From the NCBI GenBank assembly GCA_002451165.1, contig DKBH01000061.1, positions 7,760 to 33,975 of the forward strand: DNA of 26,216 bases, in the 5' to 3' direction. The translations under genes and the position numbers were made by a program. Under the pieces are notes generated by a model. The model made no database searches. It worked only from the letters and a program-made list of their open reading frames with translations, and was not told where the DNA came from. The DNA comes from Nitrospiraceae bacterium UBA6905 (lineage in GTDB: Bacteria; Nitrospirota; Thermodesulfovibrionia; Thermodesulfovibrionales; UBA6898). Positions 1 through 8,686 of the stretch are shown in pieces. Position 1 is the first letter of the stretch, and every line of letters starts with the position of its first letter.

Positions 1-96
1 GGCTGCCCGCCGCGGCCCGAGGCCTTTATTGACGGGATTATCAGGCTGCAGGAGAAGATACGGAGCGAGCAGTTCCGGTGGAGCCGATGGAGATAA
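1..96 (+). CDS. nuoB: NADH-quinone oxidoreductase subunit B, 3' end only
   Basis: The window opens inside a reading frame whose last 31 codons begin GCPPRPEAFIDGII and end in TAA. The GCPPRPEA motif is the C-terminal signature of NuoB (PSST subunit) and carries the last cysteine ligand of cluster N2, the [4Fe-4S] centre that hands electrons to quinone in complex I. The following genes are nuoC to nuoN in standard order, which confirms the assignment. Everything upstream, including the other N2 cysteines and any operon promoter, lies outside the window. A 72-nt gap separates it from nuoC. Confidence 0.93.
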   Translation, partial: GCPPRPEAFIDGIIRLQEKIRSEQFRWSRWR

Positions 97-168
97 GCGA
101 AGGTTATGTTCCCCGTTTGTCAGTGAGATGAAGCGAAGGGTTGCGGACGGAGGGTAACAAGAGAATTC

Positions 169-702
169 ATGGAACCACTTCAGATAGCAGACAGGCTGAA
201 GGAGCTTTTTCCCGAAGAAGTCCTTGATGTTAAGGAGTTCAGGGGACAGGTATCGGTCACGGTGAAAAAGGGGAGAATTCTTGAGATAGGCAGGTTTCTC
301 CATGACGACCCAGATCTTTACCTCGATTACCTCATAGACCTATGCGGAGTTGATTATCTCGGCAAGAAAGAAAACAGATTCGAGGTTGTCTATCATCTGT
401 ATTCCATACGACATCGTCATGCGCTCCGTCTGAAGGCTGAAGTCCCCGAAACGGATCCGAGAATCGATTCGGTTATGCCGATCTGGATAGGCGTCAACTG
501 GCATGAGCGCGAATGTTACGACCTTTTCGGCATCATCTTTGCCGGACATCCTGACCTGAGAAGAGTGCTCCTTCCCGAGGATTGGGAAGGGTATCCGCTC
601 CGGAAGGACTATCCGCTCAAGGGTCCTGAGAAGGAATGGAGCGGGTTCACCGACGTTCTGGACCGTTCGAAGAAGTACCGGCAGTTTGATTGGTACCAAT
701 GA
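169..702 (+). CDS. nuoC: NADH-quinone oxidoreductase subunit C
   Basis: This 177-residue protein is the NuoC (30-kDa) subunit of the peripheral arm of complex I, a structural partner of NuoD at the membrane interface. The C-terminal half holds the family signature: NWHERECYDLFGI around residues 110-122, followed by the HPDLRRVLLPEDWEGYPLRKDYPL-type block that ends the conserved domain. Its length matches stand-alone NuoC, so it is not fused to NuoD as in E. coli. The ATG at 169 is the only reasonable start in the frame. The nearest Shine-Dalgarno-like GGAGG (149-153) lies 15 nt upstream, longer than usual, so translation may be modest or coupled. Its stop is one base before the preferred nuoD start. 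Confidence 0.96.
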   Translation: MEPLQIADRLKELFPEEVLDVKEFRGQVSVTVKKGRILEIGRFLHDDPDLYLDYLIDLCGVDYLGKKENRFEVVYHLYSIRHRHALRLKAEVPETDPRIDSVMPIWIGVNWHERECYDLFGIIFAGHPDLRRVLLPEDWEGYPLRKDYPLKGPEKEWSGFTDVLDRSKKYRQFDWYQ

Positions 703-703
703 G

Positions 704-1894
704 ATGGAAGACATAGAAAAGCCATTTGAGACAAAAGAACTGACAATCAGTATGGGGCCCCAGCATCCTGCAACCCATGGTGTCCTGCGGCTTGTGCTGC
801 AACTTAACGGCGAGAACGTAGTCAAGTGTACTCCCTACGTAGGGTACCTCCACCGGGGCGTTGAGAAGCTCGGAGAAAACAGGACCTACTTCGCCGCTCT
901 GCCGCTCACGGACCGGCTTGACTACATATCGTCCATGAACAATAACGTGGGATATGTCAATGCCGTTGAGAAGTTATTCGGTATCGAAGCTCCCGAACGG
1001 GCGAAATATATCAGGACCATAGTTGCCGAAATGGGCAGGCTGTCGAGCCACATCATCTGGCTCGGCACGCATGTGCTGGATATCGGGGCTACGACCCCCT
1101 TCCTCCTTGCTATGGCCGCCAGGGAAAAGATACTCGACCTTTTCGAAATGATCTGTGGCGCACGTCTCACCGTAAGTTACCCGAGGGTCGGGGGGGTACG
1201 CAATGATATCAGCCAGGAGTTTCTCGATGAGCTGTATGAGTTTGTGCTTGACTTTCCGTCGCGGATGGACGACTACGAGACCTTAGTAACCGAAAACAGG
1301 ATCTGGAAGGAGAGGACCGTTGACATCGGCATCATTTCTGCGGAAGAGGCCGTCAACTGGGGCCTCACCGGCGGTACGCTGCGTGGATCTGGGGTCGATT
1401 ATGACGTGCGCAAATATTTCCCCTACGATGCGTACGGCAAAGTAGAGTTCGATATTCCGGTCGGCAAAAAGGGTGATTGTTACGATCGGTACTTGGTGCG
1501 GGTGGGCGAGATGCGGCAGGCCAACCGGATTATTAAACAGTGCGTCGAGAATCTTCCGGCAGGCCCGGTCATGGCGGATGCGCCGAAATTCACGCTCCCG
1601 CCGAAAGACATGGTTCTGAAGGATATGGAGCACCTCATCCATCAGTTCATTCTCATCACAAAAGGACCTACCGTACCGGAAGGCGAGATCTATGTCGGAT
1701 CCGAGGTGCCGAAAGGGGAACTGGGCTTCTATTTCGTCAGTGACGGAACCGGAAAGCCATACCGGATGAGGGTTCGCTCCCCGTCCTATATCCACGCGTC
1801 GGTGCTCCCGAGGCTCTGCGAGGGAGGCCTTATTGCAGATGTTATCGCTAATATCGGAACGATTGATATCGTTCTCGGTGAGTGCGACCGGTAA
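704..1894 (+). CDS. nuoD: NADH-quinone oxidoreductase subunit D
   Basis: NuoD is the 49-kDa subunit that, with NuoB, forms the quinone-binding cavity of complex I. It descends from the large subunit of [NiFe] hydrogenases but binds no nickel. The near-N-terminal block SMGPQHPATHGVLRL, the internal GGVRNDI segment and the terminal DIVLGECDR ending (the usual NuoD end is ...GEVDR) identify it. I chose the ATG at 704, one base after the nuoC stop, giving 396 residues. A TTG at 686 would add six residues and overlap nuoC by 17 nt, but it has no better ribosome-binding site. Neither start has a strong Shine-Dalgarno, so coupling to nuoC is likely. Confidence 0.96.
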   Translation: MEDIEKPFETKELTISMGPQHPATHGVLRLVLQLNGENVVKCTPYVGYLHRGVEKLGENRTYFAALPLTDRLDYISSMNNNVGYVNAVEKLFGIEAPERAKYIRTIVAEMGRLSSHIIWLGTHVLDIGATTPFLLAMAAREKILDLFEMICGARLTVSYPRVGGVRNDISQEFLDELYEFVLDFPSRMDDYETLVTENRIWKERTVDIGIISAEEAVNWGLTGGTLRGSGVDYDVRKYFPYDAYGKVEFDIPVGKKGDCYDRYLVRVGEMRQANRIIKQCVENLPAGPVMADAPKFTLPPKDMVLKDMEHLIHQFILITKGPTVPEGEIYVGSEVPKGELGFYFVSDGTGKPYRMRVRSPSYIHASVLPRLCEGGLIADVIANIGTIDIVLGECDR

Positions 1895-1925
1895 CGACCG
1901 AGGGAAGGGAAAGACAAGGGAAATA

Positions 1926-2390
1926 ATGTTCAGCAGTGCAACGATACAGGAGATCGAAGAAATCAGGACCAAATACCCGAACGCCCGGGCAGCGCTCCTT
2001 CCTGCCATCTATGTTGCCCAGAGGGAGTTCGGATGGCTTTCGTCCGAGGCGTTTGAAGCCGTCGCTGACCTGCTGAATGTTCCGAAGGCTACTGTGCGCG
2101 GAGTCGCAACGTTCTATGCCATGTATAAACAGAAGCCTATGGGCAGGCACCTTATTCAGCTCTGCACCAATGTTTCCTGCATGATCCTTGGTTCAGAACG
2201 GCTTGTAGATCTTCTGAGGACGAAATATGGGCTGGAGCCCGGTGGCATATCATCCGATGGTCGTTTTTCTCTGGTTATCATGGAGTGTATCGGCGCATGC
2301 GGCACGGCTCCGGCAATGCTCGTCAATGATGATTTCTACGAGAACCTTACGGAGAAGAATCTTCGGGATATCCTGGAGAAATACACGTAG
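1926..2390 (+). CDS. nuoE: NADH-quinone oxidoreductase subunit E ([2Fe-2S] thioredoxin-like)
   Basis: NuoE is the 24-kDa subunit of the NADH-oxidising module, carrying the off-pathway [2Fe-2S] cluster N1a. The four ligands are visible as CTNVSC (C80, C85) and CIGAC (C121, C125), the C-x4-C and C-x3-C pattern of the family's thioredoxin-like domain. The N-terminal helical part is the usual NuoE bundle (RAALLPAIYVAQREFGWLS). The ATG at 1926 follows AAGGG at 1916-1920 with a 5-nt spacer. A longer upstream frame reaches into the nuoD coding region and adds an unconserved N-terminus, so I reject it. The 154-residue length is normal. The gene ends 6 nt before nuoF. Confidence 0.96.
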   Translation: MFSSATIQEIEEIRTKYPNARAALLPAIYVAQREFGWLSSEAFEAVADLLNVPKATVRGVATFYAMYKQKPMGRHLIQLCTNVSCMILGSERLVDLLRTKYGLEPGGISSDGRFSLVIMECIGACGTAPAMLVNDDFYENLTEKNLRDILEKYT

Positions 2391-2396
2391 AATATT

Positions 2397-3659
2397 ATGG
2401 AACGAATACTGTTAAGGAACATAGAGAGTCCCAATTCTGCCGACATCGCAGAGTATAAGAAGAATGGCGGCTACGGGAGCCTTGAGAAGGCGCTCGGGCT
2501 GGAGCCCCAGCAGATCATTGACGAGGTAAAGAAGTCCGGACTCCGCGGCCGCGGCGGCGCAGGGTTCCCTGTCGCCATGAAATGGACCTTTGCTTCTGCC
2601 GATCCGAAGTTCCCGAAATACCTCCTCTGCAATGCAGATGAGGGAGAACCCGGCACATTTAAGGACCGCCCGATACTCGAAAAGAACCCCCACCTGCTTA
2701 TCGAGGGCATGATCATATCAGGACATGCGCTGAAGGCAGAGTACGGGTACATCTACCTGAGGGGTGAGTATCCTGCGGCGAAACATATCCTCAACGCTGC
2801 GATACAACAGGCCTACGACCATAACCTGCTCGGTCAAAATATCCTTGGCAAGGGGATAACCTTTCACCTTGCGGTGCACCAGGGAGCGGGCGCTTACATT
2901 TGCGGCGAAGAGACAGCGCTTATTGAGTCACTTGAAGGAGACAAGGGACAGCCGAGGATCAAGCCGCCGTTTCCGGTGAACGTCGGCGTATTTTCAAAGC
3001 CAACCGTTGTCAATAACGTCGAAACGTTGTCGAACCTTCCGTATATCATAGAGGCGGGCGGTGAGACCTACGCCAAGATCGGTACTCCGGACTGTCCGGG
3101 ACCGAAGATTTTCTGTATCAGCGGGCATGTTGAAAAGCCCGGCGTATACGAGCTGCCGATGGGCACGAAGCTGAAGGACATCATTTATACGCATTGCGGC
3201 GGCATCAAGGGAGGCAGGAAGCTGAAGGCGGTCATTCCCGGCGGCATATCGACACCCGTGCTCCCTCCCGATAAGATTGACTGCTCCATGGACTTCGTCA
3301 ATATGCCGAAGAACGGTAGCATGCTCGGTTCCGGTGCAGTCATTGTTATGGATGAGACCGTCTGTCTGGTAAAGGTATGCCACAGGGCGCTCAAGTTCTT
3401 CGAGCATGAATCCTGCGGCAAATGTACTCCCTGTCGGGAAGGTACGGGCTGGCTCAGGGCAATCCTCGGTCGCATCGAAAACGGCGAGGGCATGGAGGGC
3501 GACATAGAGACGATGCTTGCCGTAGCAGCAAATATGCTCGGCAAGACCTTCTGCCCGCTCGGCGACGGGGCTGCCTCTGTGGTGCAAAACTTCATCAAGC
3601 ATTTCCGTTCTGAGTTTGAAGAGCATATCAGCGCGAAGAAATGCGTAGTTAACGGATAA
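2397..3659 (+). CDS. nuoF: NADH-quinone oxidoreductase subunit F (NADH- and FMN-binding)
   Basis: NuoF is the 51-kDa subunit that binds NADH and FMN and carries the [4Fe-4S] cluster N3, the electron entry point of complex I. The FMN/NADH glycine-rich loop GRGGAGFP is at residues 51-58. The second conserved block GAGAYICGEETALIES lies near residue 165. The N3 ligands are C340, C343 and C346 in ESCGKCTPCREG, with the fourth at C386 in TFCPLGDG. The 420-residue length is typical. It lacks the N-terminal thioredoxin-like extension seen in HoxF or HydB-type relatives, which favours NuoF over a hydrogenase subunit. The Shine-Dalgarno is poor, consistent with coupling to nuoE. Confidence 0.97.
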   Translation: MERILLRNIESPNSADIAEYKKNGGYGSLEKALGLEPQQIIDEVKKSGLRGRGGAGFPVAMKWTFASADPKFPKYLLCNADEGEPGTFKDRPILEKNPHLLIEGMIISGHALKAEYGYIYLRGEYPAAKHILNAAIQQAYDHNLLGQNILGKGITFHLAVHQGAGAYICGEETALIESLEGDKGQPRIKPPFPVNVGVFSKPTVVNNVETLSNLPYIIEAGGETYAKIGTPDCPGPKIFCISGHVEKPGVYELPMGTKLKDIIYTHCGGIKGGRKLKAVIPGGISTPVLPPDKIDCSMDFVNMPKNGSMLGSGAVIVMDETVCLVKVCHRALKFFEHESCGKCTPCREGTGWLRAILGRIENGEGMEGDIETMLAVAANMLGKTFCPLGDGAASVVQNFIKHFRSEFEEHISAKKCVVNG

Positions 3660-3663
3660 CACT

Positions 3664-6246
3664 ATGATCACCGTAACGATAAATGACCGAGAGATAAAAC
3701 TGGAGAAGCCGATGACCGTGTTAGAGGCTGCACGGTCTTCCGGCATCAAGATACCGACACTCTGCTATCACGAACAGCTGGAGCGGTATGGCGGCTGCCG
3801 CCTGTGCCTTGTCGAGGTGGAAAAGATGCCGCGGCTGCAGACGGCATGCACGCTGATGGCTGCAGACGGCATGGTTGTGAGGACTGAGACGGAACAGATT
3901 GCTGACGTCAGGCGTGGGATCCTTGAGTTCCTCCTGATAAACCATCCGCTTGACTGTCCCTACTGCGATAAGGCAGGGGAATGCGACCTTCAGGATCTTG
4001 TGGAAAAGTATGGTCCCGGCAAAGGAAGGTTCAAGGAAAAGAAGCGGAAGGTCCCCGAGAGCCTTCAGGATCCGGTAATCGTAAGGAACATGGAGCGTTG
4101 CGTTATGTGTACGCGCTGCGTTCGGATGTGCGAAGGGCTCCAGGGAGCTTCGGCCATTGCAGTCATTAACCGAGGCGGTCACTCCCACATCGAACCGTTT
4201 TCAGGCGGAAGATTTGATTGCGAATACTGCGGAAACTGCGTTTCCGTCTGTCCTGTCGGGGCCATTATGTCCAGGCTCCACCGGCACAGTTACCGTCCGT
4301 GGCAGGTAAAGGAACAGCACGAAACGGTCTGCCCTTATTGCGGCGTTGGCTGTGCAGTCATTACGCAGGTCCGTGACGATGTTATAAAGAGGGTGATACC
4401 GAAGCTCGGCTCCACGGTGAACAATGGCATGCTCTGCTCCCGTGGAAGGTTCGGCTATGAGTTTGTGGGGAGTAAGGACAGACTCCACGCACCGCTTATC
4501 AGGAAGAATGGCACACTTGTCGAGGCCACCTGGGAAGAGGCCATTACCCTTGTTGCGAAAAAGCTTAGTGAAATCAAGTCAGCTTACGGCAGTGACGCGA
4601 TTGCCGGCATAGCCTCGCCGCGCTGCACGAATGAGGATAATTATATCTTCCAAAAATTTCTGCGCGTAGCTATCGGCACGAATAATGTCGATACGACTGC
4701 TCGGACCGGATTTGCAGGTGCACAGAGCTTCATTGAGAACATATTCGGGCAGGGTGCCACGGCGAATATTATCTCCGGTCTTGCCAATTCCGATACGGTC
4801 ATGGTGATAGGCGGAGATCCCACTATGGTTAACCCCATTCTTGGACTCCAGATTAGGGCATGCGCAAGGAGGGGAGGGCAGGTCATAACCGTCGGCGAGT
4901 TCGAGGGGCTGAAGATCTTCAGTCCGACAAAGCTCGTGCCGCAGCAGCTCACCGAGACGATTCTTCTTGAAGGGATCGTTACCGCCCTCAGGGAAAAGAA
5001 GGGACTGTCAGGCGCGAACGCCCCGCTGGAGGAAAAGATAAAGGGCATCTCGGTATCTGCGGCAGATGTTGCTGCCAGGACAGGTGTGACGGAAAAACTA
5101 CTTGGGGCGTGTGTGGACTTCCTTGCAGCCGCCACGACGTTCAGCATTGTTATCGGCAAGGAGACGGTGCAGAGTACCGGCGGAAGCTACAAGCTTCTCC
5201 TGCTTGCTGCTATTAATTATCTTGCAAACGGAAGGGTATATTTATTGTCTGAGAAGGCGAACGAACAGGGTGCGCTCGACATGGGCTGTGCACCGGACGT
5301 GCTGCCGGGATATCGTCCCGTTGCCTACCCCGAATTCACCAAGAAGTATGGAGCGATCTGGCATGCAGAGCTGTCCGAAAAACCCGGGCTTAATCTCTTC
5401 GAGATGATCGAAGCTGCCGAACGGGGCAGGCTGAAGGCGTTGTATGTTATGGGCGAAAATCCCGTATGCAATATCCCCAATTCCGGAAGGGTGGAAAAGG
5501 CTTTTTCGAAGCTGGACTTTCTTGTGGTTCAGGATATCTTTCTCACGGAAACAGCGAAGCGTGCCGATGTCGTACTTCCTGCGCTCAGCTGGGCAGAGAA
5601 GGACGGCACGTATACCAACATGGAACGCAGGGTCCAGCGCGTGAAGAAGTGCATACAGCGCGAGGGTATGGAAGACTGGAAGATCATAGCGGAAATAGCG
5701 AAAAACATGGGATGCATTATGTATTACGAGAAGGCCGAAGAGGTCTTCCATGAGATTGCCAAGGTATCGCCCCTCTACCGGGACCTTACTTACGAGGATG
5801 TCGAAAAAGGCGAAAATATCTATCCCTATAAGGGCGAGCCCCTGCGGGATGTAAAGGAAGACATCCAGGTCGACACTGCGGCCGTTTCAGCTGCCGCCGG
5901 GAAGCTTTATCTGAGGGTCGAACGGCCGCTGTTCCATTCGGGGACCTTGAGCACGCATGCCGCCTCGCTCATGAACATTTATCCCCATGCCGCGGCACGG
6001 ATCAGCGTGGGGACGGCAAAGAAGCTTTCTCTTACGGAAGGCGACGTGGTAAATGTCAGGTCAAAAGTCGGGACGCTTTCCCTTTTTGTTGCCATTGAAA
6101 AAAATGGGGACGACTCGTCTATCACGATAAGCAATAACTTCGAAAACAAAGGTGCATTCAGACTTGCTGACTACACGCTTGACCGCGTGACCAAGGCCCC
6201 CTGCATAGATGCTGTTGAGATATCCATAGACAAGGTGACTGCATGA
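3664..6246 (+). CDS. nuoG: NADH-quinone oxidoreductase subunit G, formate-dehydrogenase-like, with an additional [4Fe-4S] motif
   Basis: NuoG wires electrons through the peripheral arm. Visible ligands in order are: [2Fe-2S] C34, C45, C48, C62; His-ligated [4Fe-4S] H94, C98, C101, C107; a two-cluster ferredoxin block C146/149/152/156 and C186/189/192/196; and the CPYCGVGC motif C223/226/230 with C258 (cluster N7 type). The C-terminal two thirds is a molybdopterin-oxidoreductase fold closest by motif to formate dehydrogenase alpha (SPRCTNEDNYIFQK). The position that holds catalytic Sec/Cys followed by His in formate dehydrogenases reads G349-F350, so Mo catalysis is unlikely. At 860 residues it is in the usual size range. 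The eight-cysteine ferredoxin block exceeds the four cysteines of the E. coli type. Its stop overlaps nuoH as ATGA. The alternative, an NAD-linked formate dehydrogenase subunit, is contradicted by the nuo context and the missing active site. Confidence 0.94.
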   Translation: MITVTINDREIKLEKPMTVLEAARSSGIKIPTLCYHEQLERYGGCRLCLVEVEKMPRLQTACTLMAADGMVVRTETEQIADVRRGILEFLLINHPLDCPYCDKAGECDLQDLVEKYGPGKGRFKEKKRKVPESLQDPVIVRNMERCVMCTRCVRMCEGLQGASAIAVINRGGHSHIEPFSGGRFDCEYCGNCVSVCPVGAIMSRLHRHSYRPWQVKEQHETVCPYCGVGCAVITQVRDDVIKRVIPKLGSTVNNGMLCSRGRFGYEFVGSKDRLHAPLIRKNGTLVEATWEEAITLVAKKLSEIKSAYGSDAIAGIASPRCTNEDNYIFQKFLRVAIGTNNVDTTARTGFAGAQSFIENIFGQGATANIISGLANSDTVMVIGGDPTMVNPILGLQIRACARRGGQVITVGEFEGLKIFSPTKLVPQQLTETILLEGIVTALREKKGLSGANAPLEEKIKGISVSAADVAARTGVTEKLLGACVDFLAAATTFSIVIGKETVQSTGGSYKLLLLAAINYLANGRVYLLSEKANEQGALDMGCAPDVLPGYRPVAYPEFTKKYGAIWHAELSEKPGLNLFEMIEAAERGRLKALYVMGENPVCNIPNSGRVEKAFSKLDFLVVQDIFLTETAKRADVVLPALSWAEKDGTYTNMERRVQRVKKCIQREGMEDWKIIAEIAKNMGCIMYYEKAEEVFHEIAKVSPLYRDLTYEDVEKGENIYPYKGEPLRDVKEDIQVDTAAVSAAAGKLYLRVERPLFHSGTLSTHAASLMNIYPHAAARISVGTAKKLSLTEGDVVNVRSKVGTLSLFVAIEKNGDDSSITISNNFENKGAFRLADYTLDRVTKAPCIDAVEISIDKVTA

Positions 6247-7310
6247 TAAGCTCTGTGACCAGCTTTCTTGCTTCCATTGTCGGCGAGCCGATGGCCGACA
6301 TGATTCTGAACATCGTCATCATTCTGATCAAGGTTGCTGTGGTAATCGGCGGAACCCTGCTGCATGTTGCCTATGCAACCTATTGGGAGCGCAAAGTCAT
6401 CGCCCATATGCAGCTGAGGTTGGGCCCCCGCGAGGTCGGTCCCTATGGCCTTTTCCAGCCCTTTGCGGACGGCATAAAGCTCTTCTTCAAGGAAGATATC
6501 ATCCCGGCTGATGCGGACAAACCGATATTCTATCTTGCGCCGGTGATTTTCTTTTCTTCCGCGCTTACCGCGCTTTCGGTCCTGCCTTTTTTCGATGGCT
6601 TTGTGGTAGCAAATATCAATGTCGGTCTGCTTTTTCTTCTGGCCATGTCGTCGCTCGGTGCGTACGGTATCGTCATGTCAGGGTGGTCAGCCGGTTCCAA
6701 ATACTCGTTCCTCGGTGGTCTGCGCTCAGCTTCCCAGGTAATCAGTTACGAGATCGCGATGGGGTTGAGCCTTGTGGGCGTCATGATCATGGCCGGGTCG
6801 CTGAACCTTACCGATATCGTGCATGCACAATATAACTATCCGACAGGGTTCTATGCCATTCCCCAGATACTCGGGTTTTTTGTTTTTTTCGTCGCTATGT
6901 TTGCTGAGACGAACAGACTGCCCTTTGATCTCCCCGAGGCGGAAAGCGAACTCGTTGCCGGCTATTTTACGGAATACAGCGGATTCAGGTTCGCCATGTT
7001 CTTTCTCGGAGAGTACACCGGAATGCTCATTATGTCGTCTATCGGCACACTCTGCTTCCTGGGCGGCTGGACGCTGCCGAAGTTCATTATGGACCTCCTG
7101 CCGTTCCTGTCGGAGCTCCCAAGCTTTGTCTGGATCGTGGTATTTCTGGCGAAGGTATATATATTTATGTTTATCTTTTACTGGGTACGGGCAACGCTGC
7201 CGAGGTACCGGTACGACCAGCTGATGAACATCGGATGGAAACTGCTTATCCCGCTTGCCCTCGTAAACGTTGTGCTTTCCGGGACTCTGAAAATCATGGG
7301 ATGGTTTTAA
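6243..7310 (+). CDS. nuoH: NADH-quinone oxidoreductase subunit H (membrane)
   Basis: NuoH (ND1) is the membrane subunit that contacts the peripheral arm and lines the quinone chamber. It has about eight hydrophobic segments. The conserved loop after residue 40 reads YWERKVIAHMQLRLGP, and the acidic quinone-chamber loop reads ETNRLPFDLPEAESELVAGY around residues 222-241; both are diagnostic. At 355 residues it is slightly longer than E. coli NuoH, with a short hydrophobic N-terminal extension. The start ATG overlaps the nuoG stop as ATGA (6243-6246), a clear translational-coupling arrangement. Its own stop overlaps the nuoI start as TAATG. Confidence 0.97.
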   Translation: MISSVTSFLASIVGEPMADMILNIVIILIKVAVVIGGTLLHVAYATYWERKVIAHMQLRLGPREVGPYGLFQPFADGIKLFFKEDIIPADADKPIFYLAPVIFFSSALTALSVLPFFDGFVVANINVGLLFLLAMSSLGAYGIVMSGWSAGSKYSFLGGLRSASQVISYEIAMGLSLVGVMIMAGSLNLTDIVHAQYNYPTGFYAIPQILGFFVFFVAMFAETNRLPFDLPEAESELVAGYFTEYSGFRFAMFFLGEYTGMLIMSSIGTLCFLGGWTLPKFIMDLLPFLSELPSFVWIVVFLAKVYIFMFIFYWVRATLPRYRYDQLMNIGWKLLIPLALVNVVLSGTLKIMGWF

Positions 7311-7864
7311 TGAAGAATCCATTCATCAAGACGGTTCTTTTTACCGAGATCCTCAAGGGCATGGCCCTTACCTTCAGGACTCTTTTCAAGCATCCGGTGA
7401 CCCGACGGTATCCACTGGTAAAAGTGCCGGCACAGCCCGGGTTCCGCGGGCTGCACGCGCTGGCCAAAGATAATACGGGAAGGATGAAGTGCGTGGGGTG
7501 CGGCCTCTGCGGAGCATATTGTCCGTCCCAGTGCATCCATATCTATACAACAGAGGGTGACGACCATAATAAGGTAGTCGAACGGTATGAAGTGGATATT
7601 CTCAGGTGTATATTCTGCGGCTTCTGTGTTGAAGCATGTCCTTTCGGGGCCATTACCCTGAGCGAGCATTATGAATATGCGAACTATACGAGGGAAGATT
7701 TCTACATGACCAAGGAAAAGCTCCTGGAGAACTGGGACAAGTACTTTGAGGGCGAAAAGGGGAAGCGTTATTTCAAGTTATTCTGGAGACCCATGACTGA
7801 TGATTTTAAGGGAAGCCCTGAGCAGGCAATGTTCAGCAAGATAAAGAGGAAGGAAAGAACATAG
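7310..7864 (+). CDS. nuoI: NADH-quinone oxidoreductase subunit I (two [4Fe-4S] ferredoxin-like)
   Basis: NuoI (TYKY) carries clusters N6a and N6b, which pass electrons to N2 in NuoB. Two ferredoxin motifs are visible: C61, C64, C67, C71 (CVGCGLCGAYCP) and C100, C103, C106, C110 (CIFCGFCVEACP). The 184-residue start chosen is the ATG at 7310, which shares one base with the nuoH stop (TAATG). A longer in-frame extension back to 7235 lies inside nuoH and is cysteine- and arginine-rich but unconserved, so I reject it. The length and N-terminal amphipathic segment (KGMALTFRTLFKHPVTRRYP) fit the family. Confidence 0.97.
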   Translation: MKNPFIKTVLFTEILKGMALTFRTLFKHPVTRRYPLVKVPAQPGFRGLHALAKDNTGRMKCVGCGLCGAYCPSQCIHIYTTEGDDHNKVVERYEVDILRCIFCGFCVEACPFGAITLSEHYEYANYTREDFYMTKEKLLENWDKYFEGEKGKRYFKLFWRPMTDDFKGSPEQAMFSKIKRKERT

Positions 7865-7865
7865 G

Positions 7866-8378
7866 ATGCTGCAACAACTCTTTTTTGGCTATTATGCATT
7901 TGCAATCATCATCCTGTCGTTGCTCGTGGTAACCAGGAGCAATCCCGTGCACAGCGTCATGTGGATGCTGTTGCTCTTTTTCCATATCGCCGGGCTGTAC
8001 CTTTTCCTGAACGCCGAATTCATCGCTGCGATCCAGGTCATCGTCTATGCCGGTGCGATCCTCGTCCTGTTCCTCTTCGTGGTCCTGCTGCTGAACCTGA
8101 GAGAAGAGCTTTCTCTCCGTCAGGTCGCCGGATCCTGGCCTTCTGCATTTTTCATCGTTGCCGGTCTGTTCGTTGTGGTAACGGCTGCGCTCGGCTCGTA
8201 TGTCCCGGGGCCGGTCGGCGCCTATTCGATAGCTGCCGTCAGAAGTGAAACGCATGTGAAGGCACTTGGCAAGCTTTTGTATACGGAATACCTGTTCCCC
8301 TTTGAGATAGCGTCTCTCGTCCTGCTGGTGGCTGTCGTGGGCGCGGTAGTCCTTGCAAAAAGGAAGCTGAGGAGTTAA
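7866..8378 (+). CDS. nuoJ: NADH-quinone oxidoreductase subunit J (membrane)
   Basis: NuoJ (ND6) is a small membrane subunit of complex I between NuoH and the antiporter-like subunits. This 170-residue protein has about five hydrophobic segments. The family block AEFIAAIQVIVYAGAILVLFLFVVLLLN at about residues 50-77 contains the broken transmembrane helix that couples quinone chemistry to proton pumping. The start ATG at 7866 lies one base after the nuoI stop. A hydrophilic loop around residues 115-140 precedes the last helix. The stop overlaps the first of two candidate nuoK start codons (TAATGATG). Confidence 0.95.
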   Translation: MLQQLFFGYYAFAIIILSLLVVTRSNPVHSVMWMLLLFFHIAGLYLFLNAEFIAAIQVIVYAGAILVLFLFVVLLLNLREELSLRQVAGSWPSAFFIVAGLFVVVTAALGSYVPGPVGAYSIAAVRSETHVKALGKLLYTEYLFPFEIASLVLLVAVVGAVVLAKRKLRS

Positions 8379-8380
8379 TG

Positions 8381-8683
8381 ATGGTCCCCTTACACTGGTA
8401 CCTGACCTTGAGTGCGGCGGTCTTTATGATCGGCATGTTCGGGTTTCTGACACGAAGAAATATCATTATCATGTTCATGTCCGTTGAACTCATGCTGAAT
8501 GCGGTGAATATCAGCCTCGTCTCCTTCAGTCATTACCTGCAGGACTTACGGGGACATGTCCTCGTCTTTTTTGTCATCACGGTTGCAGCTGCTGAGGCAG
8601 CGATAGGCCTTGCAATAATCATCTCCCTCTTCAGGAATAAACAGACGGCACATGTCGACGAAATGAACGAGATGAAGGGATAG
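8381..8683 (+). CDS. nuoK: NADH-quinone oxidoreductase subunit K (membrane)
   Basis: NuoK (ND4L) is a three-helix membrane subunit of the proton pathway. Two ATGs are adjacent, at 8378 and 8381. I chose the second because the GAGGAG Shine-Dalgarno (8369-8374) then has a 6-nt spacer, and because it yields exactly 100 residues with the two membrane glutamates at E36 (SVELMLNAVN) and E72 (AAAEAAIGLA). These are the positions of the functionally important glutamates in E. coli NuoK. The first ATG, overlapping the nuoJ stop, adds only one methionine, so the difference is trivial. Confidence 0.96.
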   Translation: MVPLHWYLTLSAAVFMIGMFGFLTRRNIIIMFMSVELMLNAVNISLVSFSHYLQDLRGHVLVFFVITVAAAEAAIGLAIIISLFRNKQTAHVDEMNEMKG

Positions 8684-8686
8684 ACC

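Noticed and set aside
340..2008. Long antisense reading frames on the minus strand opposite nuoC-nuoD (for example 340-825 and 1283-2008)
   Set aside because: They lie wholly opposite well-conserved genes, have no ribosome-binding site and show no recognisable domain; they arise from codon bias of the sense genes.
2994..3749. A 251-codon minus-strand frame opposite nuoF and the nuoG start
   Set aside because: Antisense shadow of a gene whose cofactor ligands are all intact; the translated product has no domain, signal or family resemblance.
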